Below, piece by piece: positions 41,164 through 51,308 of a stretch of 64,000 bases of DNA. The notes under the pieces are model-generated. The model saw nothing but the letters and a program-made list of their open reading frames with translations, searched no databases and was not told where the DNA came from. Both the position numbers and the translations under genes were made by a program. The DNA is taken from positions 79,501 to 143,500 of the forward strand of contig JBAKBP010001595.1 in NCBI GenBank assembly GCA_037953745.1, written 5' to 3'. How positions within the stretch are numbered: position 1 is the first letter of the stretch; each line of letters opens with the position of its first letter. The DNA comes from Lithodes maja. Its lineage: Eukaryota; Arthropoda; Malacostraca; Decapoda; Lithodidae.

Positions 41164-44152
41164 GGGGGATAAAATAAAGTTATTCATTTACAAACGCAGT
41201 CAGTCGCGGGTTTGATGCGAGATATTTGTCTAGGCGGAGTTTAAATGAATCAACGGTGATGCAGTCTATAACGTTTCGGGGAAGCCCATTCCACAAGTTG
41301 ACAACTCGATTGAAGAAGAAATTCTTAGATTCGTGCGAGTTAAAAGATTTACCAATAATTTTGCAACCGTTTCCCCGCGTGTAATTAGATTGGTCGATAG
41401 TGAAGTACTTACTACAGTTCATATTGTCGATGCCTTTGATGATTTTGAACACTTGAATTAAGTCGCCTCTTAATCTGCGCTGGGTTAAAGGAAATAGATT
41501 TAATTCTCTAAGACGCTCTTCGTATGGTTTGTTCTTTAGGCTAGGTATCATTTTGGTAACTCTACGTTGAACTCGTTCTAGCTTGTTTATATCTTTTTGG
41601 TAATAAGGGCACCAGGATTGAACGCAGTATTCCAGAAGAGGGCGGACTAAGGAATTGTAAAGGGTTAGGATAACTTCTTTGGATTTATGCTCAAATGACC
41701 TGCCTATAAAGCCAATTATTTTGTTTGCCTTCTTAACAACTTCTGAACATTGTTGACTCGGTTTTAGGTTACTCGATATTGTTACTCCCAGATCGGTTTC
41801 TCTGTTTACATTCTTAAGCTGAGTGCCATTCATCGAATAGTTTGCTTTCTCATTTAGGTATCCGATATGTAGTACTTTACATTTATCCGCATTGAAACTC
41901 ATTTGCCAAATTTGGGCCCAACATGACAATTTATCTAGATTGTGTTGCATATCGTTAACTTGTTCTTTTGAGAGTACGCTATTTGCAATTTTTGTATCGT
42001 CAGCAAATTTTGAGATTGTACAGGTGAGACCCTCATCTATGTCGTTGATGTAAATTAGAAAGAGAATTGGTCCTAGTACCGATCCCTGGGGTACCCCGCT
42101 ACTTACATTGGTCCATTTTGATGCCTTACCGTTTATGACTACTCTTTGCTTTCTGTCGCTGAGCCAATTTTCTATCCATTTCAACACACCGTCTTGTATT
42201 CCATGCGCTTTTAGTTTTAGCAGTAAACGTTTGTGGGGAACTTTGTCAAAGGCCTTTTGAAAATCAAGGTATATAATATCTACAGCTTTACTCTCATCGT
42301 AGAGGTTGAGGATATCGTGGAAGAAGTCTAAGAGGTTTGTTAAACAGGAACGTTTTTTACGAAAGCCGTGTTGAGTATCTTTAAGTATGTTATTTTCCTC
42401 TAAGTGATTTACGAGTCTGTCTCTTATGACCGTTTCTAGCATTTTACATACAACTGAGGTTAAGCTAATTGGACGATAGTTACTGGATAGGGATTTGCTG
42501 CCTTTTTTGAATATCGGTGTTACGTTGGCTAGCTTCCACTGATCGGGCATAGTTCCAGACTGCAAGGATTTATTGAATAGTAATGTCAGTGGTTTAGAGA
42601 GCTCATCCTTAGCTTCCTTTAGAACTCTAGGCGAGATTGTATCAGGTCCAGGCGTTTTATTTACCTTGAGTTTATCTAAACAATTCAATACTTCTCTCTC
42701 TGTAACGGTGATATTGCTTAAAACATCTGAATTATCAATCTGAATCGGCGATGGTGTAGGGATATCACTGAGGTCTTCTGTTGTAAAAACTGATGCAAAG
42801 AAGGTATTGAGGGCATTACTCATTTGTTCTTCGTCTTTGGTGTATTCTCCATTTTCATCGACTAACGGTCCAACAGTTGAAGTAACTACTTTTTTCTTTC
42901 TGATATAACTATAGAATTCTTTCGGGTTTGTTTTACTTTGATTCGCAATATGTAACTCTAAGGTCTTTTTACTTTGCTTAATTAACTTTTTGGCTTTGCG
43001 TCGTAGCTCTACAAATTTCAGCCGTTCTTCGTCATTTTGTGAGGATTTTAATCTATTATTAGCAAATTTTTTAGCAAGCAGGCAGTTTGAAATATCTTTA
43101 TTCCACCATTTGGGCTTATTATTATGGCCTGGACGCCGAGTTTTCGATGGTATGCAGTCTTGCACTGCTTTTAGGTAAGTGGCTTCGAATAACTTCCAAG
43201 ATGTATTTATGTCGTTATTGTGAATTAAAAAGCTCCAGTCAGTTTCTTTAAACATAGCTCTAAGTTTAGGAAAATTTGCTTTCTTGAAATTAGGGACTTT
43301 TTCGATGCTACTATTTGGTTCGTTACTAGTAAAGTTTAAAGTGAAAGTTATCGTATGATGGTCGCTGTTACTGAATTCATCACCAACATTCAAATTCTCT
43401 ATTAATTCTTCTTTTGTTGCAAGTACAATGTCAAGAACGTTATTACCACGGGTCGGCGTTCCAACAAATTGATAAAGCGAACTCTCTTGCAAGTTCGTAT
43501 ACAAGTCATGTCCGGAGTGTGAAGTAAGAGTATCGCCCCACTTGGTCACAGGTAAATTAAAGTCACCAAAAATTACGGTATCTTGTGAGTTACTTACATC
43601 TGCAATTTGTTCGTAAATTTCTCGGTCAGTTTGCACTGATTGAGCTGGAGGTCTGTATATTAATGCAAGTATTATTTTTGTACCTTTATTATTCTTTATT
43701 AGCACAAAAGATGCGTCGACGTTCACAATTTGAGGTTTTGACAAGAGGGTAGGGTTAAGACTTTCTTTGATATAAAGTAAAACGCCACCTCCATTTCGAT
43801 TTATTCGGCTTTTCTCAAACATTACATAACCGGGAAGTGAATACTCTGCTAAAAAGTCTCTATCTTCTGTATTGAGCCAAGATTCTGTTATGCCAATCAC
43901 ATCATAATTTTCTGTAAACACTAGCTCCTCTAAATCTGAAAATTTATTGCGTATGCTACGAGCGTTTGCATAGAAAACCTTTATGGATGAAGAGAGGAAG
44001 ATGGAGGAGGTGGAAGAAGGTGGAAGATAATGGAGACAAAATAAATATCGTAACCAATCCAAAAGTATATAATTACATAGTTGACAGAAATACGAATACT
44101 TCAACTGAGTGTAGCACAAATTAACTCCACAGTAATATGTACAGTTGCCCAC
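41164..44152 (-). mobile_element. CR1/L2-group LINE with intact ORF
   Basis: Minus-strand non-LTR element carrying a complete endonuclease-RT ORF. The 3' untranslated part after the stop is very short, with CTTTATTTTAT followed by a C run on the minus strand. I see no separate ORF1 upstream of 44152. Confidence 0.75.
41180..44152 (-). CDS. LINE endonuclease-reverse transcriptase, intact (990 aa)
   Basis: A continuous 990-codon frame. Residues ~57-275 form an apurinic-like endonuclease: FYANARS (N63), GITESW (E90), GGGVLLYI, FGDFN (D197, N199) and SNSDHH (D264, H265). A basic linker follows (360-420). The RT spans ~490-830: VNKTPGPDTISPRVLKE, WKLANVTPIFKKG, NYRPISLTSVVCK, motif A YLDFQKAFDKVPHK (D630), SSGVPQGSVLGPILFLIYIND and FADD (718-719). 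The C-terminal region contains LERVQRRVTKMIPSLKN and FFFNRVVNLWNGLP, typical of CR1/L2-type elements. All catalytic residues I can check are present, so the product could nick target DNA and reverse-transcribe its own RNA. The true start may lie at an internal ATG nearer residue 50, since the first ~45 residues are Cys/Tyr/Leu-rich and unlike the family. Confidence 0.88.
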   Translation of the reverse strand: MGNCTYYCGVNLCYTQLKYSYFCQLCNYILLDWLRYLFCLHYLPPSSTSSIFLSSSIKVFYANARSIRNKFSDLEELVFTENYDVIGITESWLNTEDRDFLAEYSLPGYVMFEKSRINRNGGGVLLYIKESLNPTLLSKPQIVNVDASFVLIKNNKGTKIILALIYRPPAQSVQTDREIYEQIADVSNSQDTVIFGDFNLPVTKWGDTLTSHSGHDLYTNLQESSLYQFVGTPTRGNNVLDIVLATKEELIENLNVGDEFSNSDHHTITFTLNFTSNEPNSSIEKVPNFKKANFPKLRAMFKETDWSFLIHNNDINTSWKLFEATYLKAVQDCIPSKTRRPGHNNKPKWWNKDISNCLLAKKFANNRLKSSQNDEERLKFVELRRKAKKLIKQSKKTLELHIANQSKTNPKEFYSYIRKKKVVTSTVGPLVDENGEYTKDEEQMSNALNTFFASVFTTEDLSDIPTPSPIQIDNSDVLSNITVTEREVLNCLDKLKVNKTPGPDTISPRVLKEAKDELSKPLTLLFNKSLQSGTMPDQWKLANVTPIFKKGSKSLSSNYRPISLTSVVCKMLETVIRDRLVNHLEENNILKDTQHGFRKKRSCLTNLLDFFHDILNLYDESKAVDIIYLDFQKAFDKVPHKRLLLKLKAHGIQDGVLKWIENWLSDRKQRVVINGKASKWTNVSSGVPQGSVLGPILFLIYINDIDEGLTCTISKFADDTKIANSVLSKEQVNDMQHNLDKLSCWAQIWQMSFNADKCKVLHIGYLNEKANYSMNGTQLKNVNRETDLGVTISSNLKPSQQCSEVVKKANKIIGFIGRSFEHKSKEVILTLYNSLVRPLLEYCVQSWCPYYQKDINKLERVQRRVTKMIPSLKNKPYEERLRELNLFPLTQRRLRGDLIQVFKIIKGIDNMNCSKYFTIDQSNYTRGNGCKIIGKSFNSHESKNFFFNRVVNLWNGLPRNVIDCITVDSFKLRLDKYLASNPRLTAFVNE

Positions 44153-44360
44153 ATAAGTTATGTTCCTCTAGGTGAAAATATTTGTGGGGATTATGTAAGG
44201 ATAAAGAGTATCTCAATTAACCCTCTGCCTTCCACATACCCCTCCTAATAATCTGAACAAAACCGTCTAATAATAGCCAGAAAACCGAAAAGAAATACGC
44301 AATCGGATCTTAAAGTTTTTAATAAGAATAGTTTGTTTGGTTTTGTGAAGATAATTGTAG

Positions 44361-44648
44361 ATGAGGGGAGGAAGGTGGAGGGTGTTATTGATGAGTGGAG
44401 GAAGGTGGAGGGTGTTATTGATGAGGGGAGGAAGGTGTAGGGTGTTATTGATGAGTGGAGGAAGGTGGAGGGTGTTATTGATGAGGGGAGGAAGGTGGAG
44501 GGTGTTATTGATGAGTGGAGGAAGGTGGAGGGTGTTATTGATGAGGGGAGGAAGGTGTAGGGTGTTATTGATGAGGGGAGGAAGGTGGAGGGTGTTATTG
44601 ATGAGGGGAGGAAGGTGGAGGGTGTTATTGATGATGGGAGGAAGGTGT
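44361..44648. repeat. 30-bp minisatellite, ~9.6 units
   Basis: Units ATGAGGGGAGGAAGGTGGAG + GGTGTTATTG start every 30 bp from 44361. Variation is GGGG/GTGG and GGAG/GTAG. The 108-codon Arg/Gly-rich ORF across it is the translated repeat. Confidence 0.95.
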
Positions 44649-44682
44649 ACTATACTCCTTAAACTCTTTTCTAGGGGGGAGG

Positions 44683-46262
44683 TCTGACATACGGAGCCCT
44701 GTATGTTAATTTAAGAGTTAGAATTAGAGTTGAAGGAGTGTCAAACTACCCAAGCGGTGAAACAGACTAGCGAGCGAACCAGCGAGTGGGAAACCAGCTC
44801 GCCCGCATACCAGCAAACAAGCCTTCACACCTGCGTGCGTCATAGGGGACCCTGCAAACTACTTCGATGACCCGACGCTATGAGTATGATCGACGCCAGG
44901 AGCCCCATTGGTCCATGCACCTGCTATGCAACTCGAGGAGCTATGATAGGGGCGCGCACCATCACTCGCCTCCTGATTCGTTCCTACACCATCATTGTTT
45001 AGTATATAAGACCCGAGTAGTGGGCATTCAAATCAGTCTCATTTGGAGTTGGGGAAGGTGAACTTGCAGCTGGAGGAAGACGGGGTGAAGTATTATAATG
45101 GGATTGTGACTGTCAGTCAGATTATATAAGTGTGTGTTAAGTGTGTTCAGTGTAAACACTTACGTTATGTTGGTTAGTGAGATATGTGATTGGGAATTAA
45201 CGTTAACGCTACTATTTATGTACTTAACTATTTGATTGGGAATTAACGTTAACACTACTATTTATGTACTTAACTATTTGATTGGGAATTAACGTTAACA
45301 CTACTATTTATGTACTTAACTATTTGATTGGGAATTAACGTTAACGCTACTATTATTATGTACTTAACTATTTTAGTTGACTAACTTGTGGACTAAAGCA
45401 ACTCTTAAGTAATTGGGTTATGATGAAAGTAATACTATTGTTTTATATTAATACTTACGAGTTCTTTAATTTTCTTTTAATTAAGCTTACATTGCTTAAC
45501 GGTGCTTAGTACGGTGATGCTATTGTCTCATATTAGTAATATCGCCTTAGACTAACATGGCTGTGTTAATATTACTTCTAGTGATTTCCTAAGCTGAAGA
45601 AAATTCGTTTAGCTTCAAAATATTATTTTTGCTTTTCATATTATTTGAGTGAGACCTGAATCGAATCTATGAAGCGATCCTGTAACTTAATTTACTCATA
45701 ATCAAACCTCAATGTTACGTGGTTAAGAAATACATTTAACTAATTATTAAATATATATCTAACTTTTTATGACTTTGATATTAATCCTGATGATAATAAT
45801 AATATAATACTATTAACGTAAGACAAGAACCAAGAATAATTACATTAAATATAAATAAAAGGACATAATTATAAGAAAACTAGCTATTCATTTAAAAAAG
45901 GGTAAGAGACAGAAATATTCTTACCTCAATATTTATCTTTCAAGACTTTTTATAGAATTAATAGTCCTTCTTTAGATATAACTTCTTCGGAACATAACCA
46001 TAGCCTACTAAGCTTCGGTTAAATAATAATTCTTTATAAATACTACATGACTTTAATTAGTTTCAGTATTTTTCATAATTAAAGAGTATCAGTCAATAAA
46101 GGATACTAAGTCCTAAGATCCAAAAGGAAAGGAAGCAACAACAGGAAATAATGTTATTAGATTTTACTTTTGTTTTGCCTTCAGCTGACTGATACCGTAT
46201 TATATATCTCTGTGCTATCTAGATTCATCAAGTTAACCACTTGAGGATCAAGATACGTAACA
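44683..46262 (+). mobile_element. LTR of a second Gmr1-like gypsy element
   Basis: Ends ACGTAACA at 46262, followed within 6 nt by TGGCGACAAACC, which parallels the intact element (LTR end GTAACA, then TGGCGACC). A TATA-like TAGTATATAAGACC lies near 44998-45011. The left limit is inferred: GGGGGGAGG (polypurine-like) directly precedes TCTGACATAC, resembling the GGGGGAGG-TGTGACGC junction of the intact element. It includes a 46-bp tandem repeat. Confidence 0.6.
45188..45375. repeat. 46-bp tandem repeat in the LTR, four units
   Basis: GATTGGGAATTAACGTTAAC followed by RCTACTATTTATGTACTTAA starts at 45188, 45234, 45280 and 45326. Confidence 0.9.
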
Positions 46263-46267
46263 GAAGA

Positions 46268-48003
46268 GTGGCGACAAACCGTTTTGACAGGGCAGGCTCG
46301 AGCCACGTATTTGTCAGAAGTAGCAGAAGTTAGGCAGGATTATGACAATCTCAAAGAAGCTATCCTAAAAACCTATCAATTGCAGCCTGAGGCTTACAGG
46401 CAATCTTTCCGTAAAAACCAGAAGAAAGTAGAAGAAACCCATAAGGTATTTGCCAGGACCATGACTAAAACTTTCAATCATTGGGTCAAGAGTAAGAAAG
46501 TCACAAGCTACAACGATCTGAAGGAGTTGGTCCTGTTAGAAAATTTCCTATGGAAAATTGATTCTTCTGTATCCTATCATTTAAAGGGGAGAAAGGTAGA
46601 TTGTCTTGCCGACGCCGCTGACATGGCTGACACATACGTGCTCAACGACAGATTTCGTGGAAAGAAGCCCTACGATAATAATTCTAGTTCTAATTTTAAG
46701 TATCCCAATCACAAATCTGACAGATCCAGTCACAAGCCTATAACGTCTTCCCCAGCTAGCCAAAATAGAATTGTTCCCCCAACTAAAAATGCGACTCAGG
46801 GCAATGGTAACAGAGGTGGGCCCCAAAGTAATAGTAATGCTCAAAGAGGGAACGTTCCCGTATCCCCTAAAGTATGTACTTTTTGTGGCATGAGAGGCCA
46901 CCTAGCTTATCAGTGCTGGGCCAAGGAGAAAATCGAGAGATCGGGGCAGACAGTTGCCGCCGTATCTCAAATTCCATATGTGCATTTAATGCAGGGCTCC
47001 CGACAGAAGGAGTACCTAGCACCAAAAATTCCTTTAATGTAGGACTCCCGACAGAAGGAGTACCAAGCACCAAAAGTTCCTTTAATACAGGACTCCCGAC
47101 AGAAGGAGTACCTAGCAGCTAACGTAAATCATCTAGACAGGGGTGTAGTAGCATGTGTGGTGCAACCCACTAGGGTTAAGCCAATAATAATTTCACCATC
47201 AGTGCAGGACAGTTACCGTCCCTTTATTTCATCTGGCAACGTGAGATTAAATGGTTGTATGCATGAGGTAAAAATTCTGAGAGACACAGGTTCTACTAGC
47301 ACCCTCATGGTGAATCCTTACACTGAGTGCCCACCTGGCGAACCAGTTGTAATGAGAGGTGCTGGAGGCCAGTTTTATGCACACTTGGTAAAAGGCGAAA
47401 TTGAATGTGAGTTACTACAGGGTGAGGCCACCATAGCTTTGTGTAGGTCCCAAGATATCCCTGTGCCTGGGGTAACACTCCTTTTGGGGAATGATGTAGC
47501 AGGTGAGAAGGTCCGACCAGATCCCATTTTGTCACTTTCCCCTGTTAACGAGCCACTAACCGGTGAGCTCGAAAAGGAGATGCCAACAGTTTTCCCTGTG
47601 TGTGCTGTCACACGTTCAATGTCTCAAGTAATAGTTCCCTCAGACAGAAATGTACCGAATGTAAGAGTTGATGAAAGGGATGATGAGAGTGTGAATGACG
47701 CTCCAACTGTGCCTGTTGATGTGACTGAGGTGGATTTATCTGACACCTTTATGGCTCATCTTGACCCTAACGATGACCATGAAACTCCTCCAAATTGTCC
47801 TAGTGGCCTGGTAGAGCTACAGAGAGATGATAGTGAATGCAAGGAGTTAGCTGCCAGGTCCGTGAGTGAAGAGGAATGTGAGAAGGAGGGTGGTGAATGT
47901 TTCTACCTCAAAGGAGGAGTATTGTGGCGTAGATGGAGACAGCCACACAGACCAATCGATGACGGGGCTTGGGACGTCCATCAAGTAGTAGTCCCCAAAC
48001 CCT
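46268..48003 (+). pseudogene. Gmr1-like gag-protease, truncated, one in-frame TAG
   Basis: One frame spans this region with a single TAG at 47040-47042. The start (near 46284) lies inside gag, so the gag N-terminus is deleted between the PBS and LTGQARATYLSEV. That block plus TYQLQPEAYRQSFR matches the SCAN-like capsid region of the intact element at 51309-56432 (LTGKGLKAYDALP, AYELQPETYRLKFR). A CX2CX4HX4C knuckle (CTFCGMRGHLAYQC, 46873-46914) follows. Three 48-bp in-frame repeats (DSRQKEY units) surround the TAG; sister repeats have CAG there, so TAG looks like a C-to-T nonsense change. The protease shows RDTGST (near 47280) and LLLGND. The frame ends in the pre-integrase YLKGGVLWRRW block at the piggyBac junction. 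Confidence 0.8.
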
Positions 48004-48944
48004 GATGTGCCAGCTTTTGATGAGGTACTGGAGGGTTCAGGCATTACCCCCAATTTTCCTGCAGGCCCCAATGCTCCACCACACGAACTATTTGAGGCCT
48101 TCTTTGATGAGGAGGTGGTAGGCTATGTTGTCAAAGAGACAAATAAGCAGCACCAATACCAGGTCCACTTTTTGGGCAAAGTGACCAAGGGCCACATGAG
48201 GCAGTGGACCCCAGTGACTCATGATGAGTTCATGGTGTTCCTGGCACTCACCATGCTAATGTCTCATGTCAAGAAGAATAGGTTGCCTGACTATTGGATC
48301 ACCAATGATCTCATATCCACCACTGCATTCGGGAAGTATATGTCTCGCGACCGGTACCTTGATATCCTCGCAGCGCTCCATCTTGTCACCAACCTTGACG
48401 TCCACCTCCCAGACAAGCTGTGGAAGATTAGGATGTTGTATGAGATGATGCGAGAACGCTTCACCTCCTACTTCAAGCCCTTCCGCAAGGTCGTCATTGA
48501 TGAGTCTCTTGTGCTGTTCCGGGGAAAACTCAGCTTCCGGCAGTACATCCCCTCAAAAAGACATCGCTTTGGCATAAAATTCTTTGTGCTGTGCGGCTGC
48601 CAAACTGGCTATGTCCTGGACTTCCTGGTCTACAGCGGGAAGGAAGGGGACGTGCTTGTGGACCCCCTCATTGGCTTTGGCGGAGCAGTGGTGCAAGCCA
48701 TGATGGACCGCTACGTTCACAAGAATCACGTCCTCTACACGGACAATTATTACACGTCCCCCACTCTCTCACAGTACCTGCATGAGCGCAAGACGGGGAC
48801 TGTAGGCACAGTACGAGGGAAAAGGAAGGGCATGCCACCTTTCCCTCCAAAGACCAAAAAAGGTGATGTGTTCAAGAAGAAGTCGGGGCCCATTTTGGCT
48901 ATCCACTGGCACGACCAGCGGAAGGTCAACCTCCTGAGCACCAT
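48001..48944 (+). pseudogene. piggyBac-type transposase, truncated at both ends
   Basis: About 314 codons of a piggyBac-family DDD transposase, which cuts and pastes DNA at TTAA. Visible blocks are ELFEAFFDEEVVGYVVKETN, GHMRQWTPVTHDEFMVFLAL, SRDRYLDILAALHL, then the first catalytic Asp in VVIDESLVLFRG (48499-48501) and the second in LYTDNYYTSPTLSQYL (48742-48744). The third catalytic Asp and C-terminal Cys-rich domain are absent because the gypsy LTR begins at 48945. The N-terminus is also missing and joins gypsy protease/integrase sequence directly, without TTAA. It is the only piggyBac-type transposase in the window and a plausible relative of the source of the many TTAA elements, though not shown to match them. 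Confidence 0.85.
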
Positions 48945-50794
48945 TGTTACGACCGGGCACTCGGGTACACTAGGGCTCTTACACAGGACTCGAGTATGGC
49001 TCGCTGCCACAACGGAAACACACGATCCCAACCCCAGAGTACTGCCAGCCGAACAAAAAACGCCACTACCCTCCAGAGTTCTATCTGCTATAACGGGGTA
49101 TACAAGAACTCGGTACTAGCGTTTCACACAACAGACTAATAACAAGACGGGAGTTATCTAGTCTGGTCAACAATCAAACAAAGAAGAAAGTACTACAACA
49201 CTAAAGAATAGTGTTGGCCGAAGCCGAAGTAATCCACCCTTGAACTAAGAACTTAAGAAGTCCTCCACCCTCTACTTCGGATCGGCACTATTACGTTACG
49301 TTAAACAATAGTCCTCGAGCATCAAGCAAGGAATCTTCTGATAAGTTAGATGCTTCTCGAATACTCATAAGAAGTAAGTATCGGATTTTGAACAGCAATT
49401 TAATGAATAACTCACTGGTAATTAAAGGCTTTAAATTGACATAAGAAGAATTATAAGAATAAGCAATAGGATATGGCAAACATTAAGAAGAAGTACTCCG
49501 ACAATGCACTAGCAATAGCCTACTAAGATTGTGCTCGTGGGCCACTAATCTCTGAAGTAGCTAAGCGTGCCACACATGAAATCAATAGTGCTTAAACAAT
49601 AATATACATAAGGAGAAGCTTCAATACTATACTGTATCTGCTGGTCGAGCAAAGTCTAGCTGGGATATCTAAGGTTAAGAGACAATGGCTGAGCAAGCGG
49701 CTCGTAGCCTAGCGAGGTCCTTAAGACTGTGCGGCCAAATTACGGTAATTGACGGGATGCTCTCTTGAGAGATCCAGATCACTTGTATCTGGTTCTCTCC
49801 TGGCGATCCTCTCAAAGTCAAGCAAATGAGATAGCACAGTGTTGGGTGGCACAGGCAAAAGCCCTCACTCGCAACACAGTGCTAAACTCCCACGGTACAC
49901 AGTCAGAAAGACCACCTAGGCGTTCCACGTCTCCGTTGCAATTGTACTGGTTCAACCGCAACCTAGTACTCATAGGAAATCACAACTCAGAAACCCTATC
50001 CCAGTCTAGCATTGCCTAAACCAGCAGAAAACAGGAACATGAATAATCGCACACAGGGAAATGCATATACGAGTGCAACAAACATCAATCAATCCTATTC
50101 TAGTTAACCCTTCCAAAAATAGGCTATCTAACAGGCACTTATCTCGTGAGAACTCAAGCGATAATACTTTGGCTGACTAAATCTGCACCAAAGGGGTCAT
50201 GGAGGTTAAACAGGGACGAGAAGAGAAGAAGATAGGCTGTTCAGAGAGTAGAGAAAGTTCACATCAGTCGGAAGAATATGGATAGTTGCAAGGGATATGA
50301 GAGGTCGCTTTGCCTGATGAGTTCTGAAGAAATGGTGGCAAGAACCTCTCTTTTTATACTCGGCCCTCTAGCGGCATATCTCAAACTACTTAAGGACCGC
50401 CCACTGGCAATCATGACGTCATATTCTCTCTCAATCTGGGATCGACAAAGGATTTCCCACGCTCTGAGAGGGAGGAAGGGAGGAGGGAATTAGGCCTATC
50501 TGCCCGCGTGGCGCACTCACTGGTCCCCGTTACGTAATATCTCTCTCTCTCTCCTCTCATCATTACATACAAGTCCCACACACAATACTTATAACTAATG
50601 ATATAAAATAGAACTCGTTGACTCAGATGAAAACAAAATACATAATTATAATACTTATAGTACAACGGCTCACATAAACTAAGTTAGGAAACTCTACACA
50701 GACTACAGCCAAAGTTCCTGCCCTGACGATCCTAGCGAGAGTGGGGCCTGACTGGGCGTTCTGTACAGCATGCTCATACTCGACATGCGTCACA
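48945..50794 (-). mobile_element. Gmr1-like gypsy, 3' LTR
   Basis: 1850 bp, bounded by TGTTACGACC and GCGTCACA on the plus strand (TGTGACGC...GTAACA in sense). It differs from 56617-58473 by only a handful of substitutions and one 7-bp length change, so the element inserted recently. A TATA-like CGAGTATAAAAAGAG on the minus strand (about 50349-50363) marks the promoter. Confidence 0.9.
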
Positions 50795-50803
50795 CCTCCC
50801 CCA
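50795..50803 (-). promoter_or_regulatory. Polypurine tract
   Basis: Minus strand GGGGGAGG directly against the 3' LTR start; the expected primer site for plus-strand DNA synthesis. Confidence 0.65.
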
Positions 50804-51308
50804 AGATTTTACTTGCTCAACCCTGAGCTAAAATCTGATATACAGAACCCCATCAAACCCCTCACACCCAGCGACCGCATGGCACTAAAACAACGCTGAG
50901 TTTATCACTAAAACACATCTTATAAAAAAAAAATTCACATTTCATAACTCCTCCCAACAATAGTAAAAGACATAATATCATGCTCCCAGAGCGAGCTTAC
51001 AGCAGCTCAGCCGTTTGATAGTTCGTGGACTACTCAAACACTATAGGCTATGACAAACTTATACAATTATCTATATCAAAAAAGAAAGAGTTTTTATATG
51101 ATTTTTATATTTTAATATGTTTTTTTCCGGCTGCACTATAAGGGCAGCCTATTTTCTTCTATACCAAACGCTCAACAATCCTGCTTTACGACCCAATACG
51201 CTGGGCTACAACCGCGAGCCAACAAGCACCAAGCGCAAAATACTACTCAAACCAAAGCAGGAGGCTACCCGTGTGTCAATCTCTTCGGGATCATACACCT
51301 GTGATAGC
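50804..51308. other. Gypsy 3' non-coding region
   Basis: About 500 bp between the stop codon and the polypurine tract. No env-like or other ORF is seen. Confidence 0.6.

Noticed and set aside
44361..44687. 108-codon Arg/Gly-rich protein with LLMRGGRW repeats
   Set aside because: Direct translation of a 30-bp minisatellite, with no start context or flanking gene.
50804..51308. env gene in the intact gypsy element
   Set aside because: Only ~500 bp separate the pol stop from the polypurine tract, with no ORF having a signal peptide or membrane segment.
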